Position numbers and translations under genes: made by a program. Below, one piece after another: positions 1-5,377 of a DNA stretch of 5,521 nt. Source of the DNA: Thermoplasmata archaeon (GTDB lineage: Archaea; Thermoplasmatota; Thermoplasmata; Lutacidiplasmatales; UBA184); assembly GCA_030040625.1 (NCBI GenBank), contig JASHTI010000098.1, positions 1 to 5,521 on the forward strand, written 5' to 3'. Positions within the stretch are counted from its first letter, which is position 1; every line of letters begins with the position of its first letter. The notes beneath the pieces are model-generated. The model made no database searches, had not been told where the DNA came from, and saw only the letters and a program-made list of their open reading frames with translations.

Positions 1-2
1 CG

Positions 3-587
3 CGGACGGACCTCGATGCGGTCGTCGGCTACTCGTGCCTCGCCACGGCCCACGGCTTTGACGGCGCGCCGTCCCTCGTCGCCGACCTCGCCGGACGGAC
101 GAATCGCCCGGTGCTGTTCAAGGAGTTCGTCGTCGAGCCGGCCCAACTCGAGGTCGCCGCGCGCACCGGTGCCTCGGCGGTCCTGTTGATCGCCCGGCTG
201 GAGGCGGCCGGCCTCCTCGGCCGGCCGCTGGCCGAGCTGGCGAGCCGCGCCCGCGCGCTCGGACTCGAGGTGCTGCTCGAGCTGCACGACTCGGCAGAAT
301 TATCACAGGTGGACGGCGTGGCCGCGGACGTGTTCGGCGTCAACACCCGCGACCTGGCCACGCTTCGGATCGAGCGCGAAGTCGCGTACGCGACCCTGGA
401 GCGGTGCCGGCATCGCGGCCTCGCGCCGTTGCTCGGGCTCAGCGGGGTGGACGGTCCCCCCGCGGCGGCGGAGCTCTGGGAGCGTGGCTGCGACGGTCTT
501 CTGGTCGGCTCGGCGGTCGCCCGCGCGGCGGATCCGGCCCGGTTCCTCCGCTCGCTCCGGCGTTCGGGCGGGGGGCCGGCCGCATGA
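3..587 (+). CDS. trpC: Indole-3-glycerol phosphate synthase, 5'-truncated by the window edge
   Basis: This enzyme closes and decarboxylates 1-(2-carboxyphenylamino)-1-deoxyribulose 5-phosphate to give indole-3-glycerol phosphate, the penultimate pathway stage before tryptophan synthase. The visible 194 residues start mid-gene at nt 3. About 50-70 N-terminal residues of the (beta/alpha)8 barrel lie off the window, including the usual ExK active-site strand. Visible family signatures are FDGAPSLVADLA (fragment residues 19-30), the catalytic-lysine strand PVLFKEFVVEPAQL with Lys40, AVLLIARL, LLELHD with the conserved Glu93, GVNTRDL with Asn114, LGLSGV with Ser147, and the C-terminal phosphate-binding GLLVGSAV. 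Two departures from the common pattern are KEF for KDF and SCLAT where many homologues have SVLTE. The stop TGA (585-587) overlaps the trpF start as ATGA, which suggests translational coupling. Family assignment is secure; the start cannot be seen. Confidence 0.95.
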   Translation, partial: RTDLDAVVGYSCLATAHGFDGAPSLVADLAGRTNRPVLFKEFVVEPAQLEVAARTGASAVLLIARLEAAGLLGRPLAELASRARALGLEVLLELHDSAELSQVDGVAADVFGVNTRDLATLRIEREVAYATLERCRHRGLAPLLGLSGVDGPPAAAELWERGCDGLLVGSAVARAADPARFLRSLRRSGGGPAA

Positions 588-1231
588 GGACGTTCGTCAA
601 GTTCTGTGGCCTCCGCCGCCCCGAGGAGGTCGCCGAGGTGCCGGCAGGCGGCGCCGCGGGGTTCGTCGTCAACGTGCCCGACTCGCCCCGGAACCTCGCC
701 CCGGAGGAGGCGGCGTCGCTGATCGAGAAGCTCCCGAGCGAGGCGGAGGCGTGGGGGGTCGTGGTGTCACCGGACATCGCACTCATTCGACGTCTCTTCG
801 AGGAGGTCGGCGTCGACCGGATCCAGGTCTACGGGCCGGTCCCCGACGGACTGGAGTACCTCGAGCGGCACCACCTGGTACCGTCGGTGGCGATTCCGCC
901 CGCGGGAGCGCCGACCGACTCCGTTGCCCTGCCCCCGGGAGAGGACTACCCGAGGATCCACCTGGACGCCGCCGGGCAGCCACTCCCCGGTGGCAGCGGA
1001 GTGCGGCCGGATTGGGAGACCTGCGCCCGCCTCGTCGACGCGAATCCCGGCCGCAAGCTGGTGCTCGCCGGCGGCCTCACCCCGGAGAACGTCGGGGAGG
1101 CGCTCGGCTCGGTGCGGCCGTGGGGCGTCGATGTCTCGTCCGGGATCGAGAGCGCCCCGGGCGTCAAGGAGATCGCGCGGATGCGCGCGTTCGCCGCGGC
1201 GGTCGAGGCGTTCGAGAAAGGCCATGCCTAG
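584..1231 (+). CDS. trpF: Phosphoribosylanthranilate isomerase
   Basis: TrpF catalyses the Amadori rearrangement of N-(5-phosphoribosyl)anthranilate to the carboxyphenylamino-deoxyribulose phosphate used by TrpC. The 215-residue product has the normal length for a monofunctional (beta/alpha)8 enzyme. The N-terminus VKFCGL carries the catalytic-base Cys8. SPRNL (34-38) matches the conserved SPR motif. IHLDA holds the general acid Asp128, followed by PGGSG (135-139), and the phosphate-binding end reads LAGGLTPENV (161-170) and GVDVSSGIE (181-189). The usual QLHG signature reads QVYG (81-84), a noticeable divergence. The ATG at 584-586 is chosen because it overlaps the trpC stop (ATGA) and puts VKFCG at the expected distance from the N-terminus; the frame is open upstream but antisense-like there. 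Only a G-rich stretch (about 567-576) could act as a ribosome binding site. The gene ends with TAG and overlaps trpB by 8 nt. Confidence 0.95.
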   Translation: MRTFVKFCGLRRPEEVAEVPAGGAAGFVVNVPDSPRNLAPEEAASLIEKLPSEAEAWGVVVSPDIALIRRLFEEVGVDRIQVYGPVPDGLEYLERHHLVPSVAIPPAGAPTDSVALPPGEDYPRIHLDAAGQPLPGGSGVRPDWETCARLVDANPGRKLVLAGGLTPENVGEALGSVRPWGVDVSSGIESAPGVKEIARMRAFAAAVEAFEKGHA

Positions 1232-2393
1232 GCGGTACGGCCCGTACGGGGGCGCCTACGTCCCCGAGACGCTGGTGCCGGCGCTCCGCGAGCTCGAACG
1301 GGCCTGGCGCGACGCCCGTGCCGACGCGGAGTTCCGCCGGGAGCACGCACGGCTCTCGCGGACCCTGGGGGGGCGGCCGACGCCGCTCTACTTCGCGCGT
1401 CGCCTCACGCGACGCGCCGGCGGCGCCGAGATCTGGCTGAAGCGGGAGGACTTGGTCCATGGTGGGGCGCACAAGTTCAACAACGCCCTGGGCCAAGCGC
1501 TGCTCACCGTTCGGATGGGCAAGCCGCGCCTCATCGCCGAGACGGGAGCGGGGCAGCACGGCGTGGCGACCGCGATGCTCGGCGCGACCCTCGGCCTGGA
1601 GACCGAGGTGTACATGGGCGAGGTCGACATGGAGCGGCAGCGGCCGAACGTCGAGCGGATGCGGCTCCTCGGCGCCCGGGTCAACCCTGTCACGGAGGGG
1701 AGTCGAACGCTCAAGGATGCGATCAACGCGGCGCTCCGCGACTGGATCACGAACGTCCGCACCACCCACTACCTGCTCGGCTCGGCGGTCGGGCCGCACC
1801 CGTTCCCGACGATCGTCGCGGAGCTGCAGAGCGTCATCGGCCGGGAGATTCTGCGCGACGCCCGCCGGCTCTGGGGCCGGCCCCCGGAGCTCGCCGTCGC
1901 CTGCGTCGGTGGCGGCTCGAATGCGATCGGCACGTTCCGCCCGCTGCTCAGCAGCCCCACCGAGCTGCTCGGCGTGGAGGCCGGGGGGCCGCGGCGATCG
2001 CGCCACGGCGCGGCGTCCCTCAGCTTCGGCCGACCCGGGATCCTGCACGGGGCCTACTCCTACGTTCTCGAGGACCGCGACGGACAGGTCGCCGACACCG
2101 AGAGCATCTCCGCCGGGCTCGACTACGCGGGCGTCGGCCCCGAACACGCGTTCCTTCGCGACAGCGGGCGGGTCCGCTACCGGGCGGTGCATGACGACGA
2201 CGCCCTCGCGGCGTTCCATTGGCTCGCCCGAGACGAGGGGATCCTGCCGGCGCTCGAGCCGGCCCACGCGGTCTTCGCCGCGGTCCGCGAAGCCCGGCGA
2301 CGGCCGAAGGGCCATCGGGTGGTGGTGACCCTCTCCGGCCGGGGGGACAAGGACCTGGAGGTGGTCCGTGCCGCCGCTCGCCGACGCTCTTAG
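1224..2393 (+). CDS. trpB: Tryptophan synthase beta subunit (TrpB1 type)
   Basis: The beta subunit condenses indole with L-serine using pyridoxal phosphate and works in an alpha-beta complex with the product of the next gene. The 389 residues match the usual length of about 390-400. The protein begins with the family-typical GPYGGAYVPETLVPAL (6-21), which fixes the ATG start at 1224. Key motifs are KREDLVHGGAHKFNNALGQ (73-91) with PLP-binding Lys84, ETGAGQHGVA (106-115) with catalytic Glu106, CVGGGSNAIG (227-236) binding the PLP phosphate, SAGLDYAGVGPEH (296-308), and LSGRGDKD (370-377) with Ser371 facing the pyridine nitrogen. The spacing and the GPEH segment indicate the ordinary TrpB1 form, not TrpB2. 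Minor oddities are HKFNN where HKINN or HKTNQ is common, and YAGVG for YPGVG. The start overlaps the end of trpF by 8 nt, with only a weak GAGAAAGG purine run upstream. Confidence 0.98.
   Translation: MPRRYGPYGGAYVPETLVPALRELERAWRDARADAEFRREHARLSRTLGGRPTPLYFARRLTRRAGGAEIWLKREDLVHGGAHKFNNALGQALLTVRMGKPRLIAETGAGQHGVATAMLGATLGLETEVYMGEVDMERQRPNVERMRLLGARVNPVTEGSRTLKDAINAALRDWITNVRTTHYLLGSAVGPHPFPTIVAELQSVIGREILRDARRLWGRPPELAVACVGGGSNAIGTFRPLLSSPTELLGVEAGGPRRSRHGAASLSFGRPGILHGAYSYVLEDRDGQVADTESISAGLDYAGVGPEHAFLRDSGRVRYRAVHDDDALAAFHWLARDEGILPALEPAHAVFAAVREARRRPKGHRVVVTLSGRGDKDLEVVRAAARRRS
2357..2364 (+). promoter_or_regulatory. Shine-Dalgarno site for trpA, inside trpB
   Basis: The sequence GGAGGTGG sits 3 nt before the GTG at 2368 and is a near-perfect complement of the archaeal 16S rRNA 3' end (CACCUCC). 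It lies within the last codons of trpB. It decides the GTG start of trpA and suggests that trpA is initiated independently as well as by coupling. The match is seen directly; its function is inferred. Confidence 0.8.
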
Positions 2394-3165
2394 CGCGGTC
2401 CGGGCGGCCGGGCGCCGCCCCGCCGTGCCGTACCTGCTCGTCGACCGGGCCCGCGCCTCGCGTCTCGAGGCGACGGTCCGGGCCCTCGCGGCCGCCGGGG
2501 CACCCGCGCTAGAGCTAGGGTTCCCGTTCTCCGACCCGATCGCCGATGGCCCGACGCTGGCGGCCGCGAGCGGTCGGGCGCTGGCGCACGGCACGCGTTG
2601 GTCGGACCTGCTCTTCGCCTTGCGTCGTGCGAGCCGGCACCTGCCGGCCGCGGTGATGACCTACGCGAATCCGGTCTGGGCCCACGGGCTCGAGGCCGCC
2701 GCCCGCGAGCTGCGGGCGGCCGGCGCCTCCGGGCTGATCGTGCCGGACCTCTCCCTCGAGGAGTCCGGCCCCTGGCGCGCCGCCTGCCGTCACGCCGGCC
2801 TCGAGCTGGTGCTGCTGGCGGCCCCGTCCGCCTCGCCCGAGCGCGTCGCCCGCATCGCCACCGGCTCGTCCGGATTCCTCTACCTCGTGAGCCGCTACGG
2901 AACCACCGGGGCCGGCGCGCCGGTCGCCCCCGCCCGGGAGCTGGCCTCTCTGGTCGCCGCCGCGCACCGGGCGAGACCGCGGCTGCCCGTCCTCATCGGC
3001 TTCGGCGTCCGGAACGCCGCGACGGCGGCCGCCGCGACGGACACCGGCGCCGACGGGATCGTCGTCGGCTCCGCCCTGCAGGAGCAGATCGATCGCCGCC
3101 TGGGCCCGGAGCGCCTACGGACCTGGTTCGCCGCGATCGTGCGCGGGGCCAATCCGGCCGGCTAG
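2368..3165 (+). CDS. trpA: Tryptophan synthase alpha subunit
   Basis: TrpA cleaves indole-3-glycerol phosphate to indole and glyceraldehyde 3-phosphate, channelling indole to TrpB. The 265-residue protein is of normal length. The segment ALELGFPFSDPIADGP (47-62) contains catalytic Glu49 and Asp60 at the same numbering as the classical enterobacterial enzyme. TYANPVWAHG (98-107), SGLIVPDLSLEE (121-132), the loop-6 motif YLVSRYGTTGAG (172-183), the phosphate-binding IGFGVRN (210-216) and DGIVVGSAL (229-237) complete the barrel. The GTG start at 2368 lies inside trpB and gives a 26-nt overlap. It is supported by an excellent Shine-Dalgarno GGAGGTGG 3 nt upstream and by the usual 20-odd residues before the first barrel strand. 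This is the last gene of the operon. It ends with TAG only 8 nt from the convergent endA stop. Confidence 0.97.
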   Translation: MPPLADALSAVRAAGRRPAVPYLLVDRARASRLEATVRALAAAGAPALELGFPFSDPIADGPTLAAASGRALAHGTRWSDLLFALRRASRHLPAAVMTYANPVWAHGLEAAARELRAAGASGLIVPDLSLEESGPWRAACRHAGLELVLLAAPSASPERVARIATGSSGFLYLVSRYGTTGAGAPVAPARELASLVAAAHRARPRLPVLIGFGVRNAATAAAATDTGADGIVVGSALQEQIDRRLGPERLRTWFAAIVRGANPAG

Positions 3166-3173
3166 CGACCGCT
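3166..3173. other. 8-nt convergent junction between the two operons
   Basis: Only eight bases separate the trpA stop TAG (3163-3165) from the endA stop TGA (3176-3174 on the minus strand). No T-tract or stable hairpin lies between them. Transcripts from both sides must end inside the opposite gene or be processed there, so their 3' ends are expected to overlap. Confidence 0.9.
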
Positions 3174-4238
3174 TCACGGACGGATCCGCTCGAGCGAGAG
3201 GAAGTGGACCGCCGCCTCGCGGCTCACGCTCGCGACCAGGAACTCCTTGCGCACGCCCTGCGCCACCCGTACCGCGCCGGCGACCTCCGGCCAGCTGGCG
3301 ACGTGCCGCTCCGGAAGCGCCTGGACCAGGTAGCGCGCGTGCGCGTGCTCGGGGTTCCGCGGGTAGGCGCGAAAGTGGGCGCCGTACTTGAACCCCGTCT
3401 TCACGACGAGGCGCCGGCCGCGGAGGTCCCGGTACGCGGCGAGGCGCTCGGGGAACCGCGGGTCGAGGCGTCGCGCCCGGGCCTCGAGCCGTTCGATCGG
3501 GACCGGCCGGCCGCTCTTGGCGTCGCGGATGGCGAGCTGGCCCTCACGGACGAGGTAGGCGCTCTCCAACAGCGACAGCTCGAGGCGCTCGCCGACCCGG
3601 CTGCCGTAGGCGAGCTGGTGACCCAACGCGTCGACGGCCGCCGGGTCGAGGACGGTGACGCGGTCGTCGCCGAGCCAGCCTTCGGTCGGCGAGGGAAGCG
3701 GGGCCGGCGTCACGGCCCCCGTCGGGAGCGGGCGGCGCAGCCGGTAGTAGGTGAGGTCGGACTCCTCGTCGACGACCCCGAGCCACAGCAGCTTGCGCCC
3801 CTCCTGCGCTCGACGCGCGAGCGCGACGACTCGCGTCAGGTCGAACGGCTCGCGCTCGCTCAGCGCCTCGACCCAGAACCGCGCGGGCGTCTTGTGCAGG
3901 ATCCCCCCGCGCGGGAGGACCGCGAAGGCGACCGGTGGGGGACCCTGCCGGACGACGTAGCCGCGCTGACGCAGATCGCGGTAGACGAGGTAGCGTACAG
4001 GGAAGCCGCGCTCGGCCCGAACGGCCCGGCGGAACAGCGCCGGCCAGTCGGTCGAGCGTCCGCCGGCGTCGCGGACCTCGATGCGGCCCATCTCGGCCAG
4101 GTAGACCGACTCGAAGCGGTCGAGGCGGAGGCCGCCGTCCTCCTCGAGCGTTCCGAAGAATCCCTTGGCGTAGACCGAAGACGCCTCGGCCGGATCGCGG
4201 AACCGGACGACACCGTCGCGCTCGACGGTCCCGCTCAC
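3174..4238 (-). CDS. endA: tRNA-splicing endonuclease, two-repeat (alpha2-type) form
   Basis: EndA cuts both exon-intron borders of precursor tRNAs (and archaeal rRNA precursors) at bulge-helix-bulge motifs, leaving 2',3'-cyclic phosphate ends. The 354 residues are twice the size of an alpha4-type subunit and form two tandem homologous units. The first has FESVYLAEMG...RYLVYRDLRQRGYVV (42-96), the second LLESAYLVREG...RLAAYRDLRGRRLVV (223-279). The C-terminal unit keeps the catalytic triad: Tyr292 in HFRAYPRN, His300 before ARYLVQAL, and Lys331 in VRKEFLVASV. By my alignment the matching N-terminal positions are Leu108, Pro118 and Lys149, so that unit is mainly structural, as known for homodimeric enzymes such as the Archaeoglobus and Thermoplasma types. 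The start GTG (4238-4236) overlaps the pyrE stop as GTGA. No clear Shine-Dalgarno precedes it, so it probably depends on coupling with pyrE. It is the last gene of the minus-strand cluster. Confidence 0.95.
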   Translation of the reverse strand: MSGTVERDGVVRFRDPAEASSVYAKGFFGTLEEDGGLRLDRFESVYLAEMGRIEVRDAGGRSTDWPALFRRAVRAERGFPVRYLVYRDLRQRGYVVRQGPPPVAFAVLPRGGILHKTPARFWVEALSEREPFDLTRVVALARRAQEGRKLLWLGVVDEESDLTYYRLRRPLPTGAVTPAPLPSPTEGWLGDDRVTVLDPAAVDALGHQLAYGSRVGERLELSLLESAYLVREGQLAIRDAKSGRPVPIERLEARARRLDPRFPERLAAYRDLRGRRLVVKTGFKYGAHFRAYPRNPEHAHARYLVQALPERHVASWPEVAGAVRVAQGVRKEFLVASVSREAAVHFLSLERIRP

Positions 4239-4789
4239 CGCTGGGCCGCCCGCAGCTCGGCCATCGGCACCAGCGCCTCCAGCCGGACGCCGAGGGCGCC
4301 CAGCCGGGCCGCCGCCCCCTCGCCCCGGTCGACGACCGTCAGCGCGCGCTCGACGCGGGCGCCGGCGTCCCGCAGGATCTGGACGGACCGCTCGCTGCTT
4401 CCGCCCGTGGTGGTGACGTCCTCGAGGAGGAGGACCGCTTCCCCGGCGGGGATCTCGCCCTCGAACGGCTGGCGCGTGCCGTGCTCCTTCGGCGCCTTCC
4501 GGAGGACCACGAACGGCCGACGCACGAGCAGCGCCGTCGCGACGACGAGCGGCACCGCGCCGAGCTCCATCCCGGCGAGCCGCGGCTCGCGGCCGGCCCG
4601 TGCGGCGAGCGCGCGGGCGAGGCCCTCCAGGCGTCGCGGATCGGTCCAGGCCCGCTTGACGTCGATGTAGACGTCGCTCTTCGCCCCGGACGCGAGGGTG
4701 AACTCGCCGAATCGCACCGCGCCCGCCGCCAGCAGCTCGCGGGCGATCTGCGCCGCGTCCCAGACCCCGGCCGTCCCCCCGCCGCTCAC
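4235..4789 (-). CDS. pyrE: Orotate phosphoribosyltransferase
   Basis: PyrE joins orotate to PRPP to form orotidine 5'-monophosphate in de novo pyrimidine synthesis. The 184-residue product has the usual compact length. The N-terminal substrate segment reads FGEFTLASGAKSDVYIDVKR (27-46). The flexible catalytic loop is RKAPKEHGTRQPFEG (97-111), with Lys98, Lys101 and His103. The PRPP-binding signature is LLLEDVTTTGGSS (120-132), with Glu123-Asp124. There is no N-terminal helix-turn-helix, which argues against a PyrE-like regulator such as haloarchaeal GfcR. The frame is open far upstream, but that part is antisense-style shadow over carS. The GTG at 4789-4787 is preferred because it overlaps the carS stop (GTGA), has AAGGTG 5 nt upstream, and gives the family-typical N-terminus. 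Its own stop overlaps the endA start in the same GTGA manner. Confidence 0.95.
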   Translation of the reverse strand: MSGGGTAGVWDAAQIARELLAAGAVRFGEFTLASGAKSDVYIDVKRAWTDPRRLEGLARALAARAGREPRLAGMELGAVPLVVATALLVRRPFVVLRKAPKEHGTRQPFEGEIPAGEAVLLLEDVTTTGGSSERSVQILRDAGARVERALTVVDRGEGAAARLGALGVRLEALVPMAELRAAQR

Positions 4790-5364
4790 CAAGGCACCTT
4801 CTTGAGGCCCGCGCGGAACCCGATCTGGTTGAACGCCGCGTGCAGCCCGAGCGTGAACACGAGGAGCCATAACACCGCCTCCCAGGTCCCGAACACCGGT
4901 ACGAAGAGGCCCGGGTCGAGGAGCGCCCCGAGGCCGATCGGCAGCAGCACGAACGGCAGCTGGTCGAGCAGCAGCGTCCGTGCGCCGCTCGGCCGGCCGA
5001 GCCGGCGCTTGAAGAACGAGCCGAGGGCGTCGCCGGCCATCGCGCCGTAGGCCATCAGGGCGACGGCCGGCAGCGACGCGGCGAGGCTCGGCCCCCACGG
5101 CGGCACCAGCCGAAGGTTCGGTGGAGCGGCGAGGATGAGCCCCGCCTCGAGCAGGCCGAAGGGGATCGCGAGGGCCCCTCCGACGAGGAACCCCGACCAC
5201 GTCTTCGAGGGCCCGAGCAGGCGCCGCCCGTCCTTCGCCCAGAGGCGCCCGAAGTCCATCGGGGGGCCCCAGCCGCGGGGGAGCGTCGCGAACGCGCTGG
5301 CGAGGTACGCCGGCAGCAGCAGCCAGAGGACCCCGACCGCGGCGTGCTCGAGCGGAGGCAGCAG
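4786..5364 (-). CDS. carS: CDP-archaeol synthase, membrane protein; start uncertain (CTG proposed)
   Basis: CarS transfers CMP from CTP to 2,3-di-O-geranylgeranylglyceryl phosphate to make CDP-archaeol, the activated precursor of archaeal polar membrane lipids. The 192-residue reading has about five hydrophobic segments: 8-28, 58-80, 91-111, 131-150 and 164-185. Family motifs are LPAY (17-20), DFGRLWAKDGRRLLGPSKTWSGF (37-59, core DGRR and KTW), the cytoplasmic AGDALGSFFKRRLG (110-123), LLDQLPFVLLP (132-142), and the C-terminal HAAFNQIGFRAGLKKVPW with His175 and Asn179. The only in-frame ATG (5259-5257) would give 157 residues but remove the whole first membrane helix with LPAY. No ATG, GTG or TTG exists between it and the in-frame stop at 5427-5425. 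I therefore propose CTG at 5364-5362, 7 nt after a GGGGGT run; CTG at 5361-5359 is equally possible. The stop overlaps the pyrE start. Family call firm; start weak. Confidence 0.88.
   Translation of the reverse strand: MLPPLEHAAVGVLWLLLPAYLASAFATLPRGWGPPMDFGRLWAKDGRRLLGPSKTWSGFLVGGALAIPFGLLEAGLILAAPPNLRLVPPWGPSLAASLPAVALMAYGAMAGDALGSFFKRRLGRPSGARTLLLDQLPFVLLPIGLGALLDPGLFVPVFGTWEAVLWLLVFTLGLHAAFNQIGFRAGLKKVPW
4795..4800 (-). promoter_or_regulatory. Shine-Dalgarno site for pyrE, inside carS
   Basis: On the minus strand AAGGTG lies within the last codons of carS and ends 5 nt before the GTG at 4789-4787. It matches the archaeal anti-Shine-Dalgarno well and supports that GTG over any start further upstream in the long open frame. 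Confidence 0.65.
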
Positions 5365-5371
5365 GGGCGGG

Positions 5372-5377
5372 ACCCCC
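5372..5377 (-). promoter_or_regulatory. Possible ribosome binding site for full-length carS
   Basis: The minus-strand run GGGGGT directly follows the TAA of the upstream gene and ends 7 nt before CTG 5364-5362. It is an imperfect match to GGAGGTG and in such GC-rich DNA could be chance. It is listed because it is the only feature that favours a particular start for the full-length protein. Confidence 0.3.

Noticed and set aside
404..583. N-terminal extension of TrpF starting at 404
   Set aside because: It overlaps the conserved C-terminal half of trpC out of frame. The ATG at 584 puts VKFCG at the correct N-terminal place.
924..1223. N-terminal extension of TrpB starting at 924
   Set aside because: It is an Arg/Ser/Pro-rich shadow of trpF. 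The family N-terminus GPYGGAYVPETL begins right after ATG 1224.
1164..2594. A 476-codon open frame on the - strand opposite trpB
   Set aside because: It lies antisense to a perfectly conserved trpB and shows low-complexity Arg/Ala/Pro composition with no motif.
2598..4670. A 690-codon open frame on the + strand spanning the end of trpA, all of endA and much of pyrE
   Set aside because: It is antisense to endA and pyrE, is dominated by Arg, Pro, Ala and Gly, and has no recognisable domain. Long stop-free antisense frames are expected where GC is this high. endA and pyrE have intact catalytic motifs in the opposite frame.
4235..4789. pyrE as a PyrE-like transcription regulator (GfcR type)
   Set aside because: There is no N-terminal helix-turn-helix, the length is that of the enzyme, and orotate-side and PRPP-side motifs are intact.
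3935..5050. A 371-codon + strand frame opposite endA, pyrE and carS
   Set aside because: It is a compositional shadow of the three recognised minus-strand genes, without a domain or ribosome site.
4790..5200. N-terminal extension of PyrE, giving a 321-residue protein
   Set aside because: The extension is an out-of-frame reading of carS with no similarity to a domain. The GTG at 4789 has a good ribosome site and gives the normal family length.
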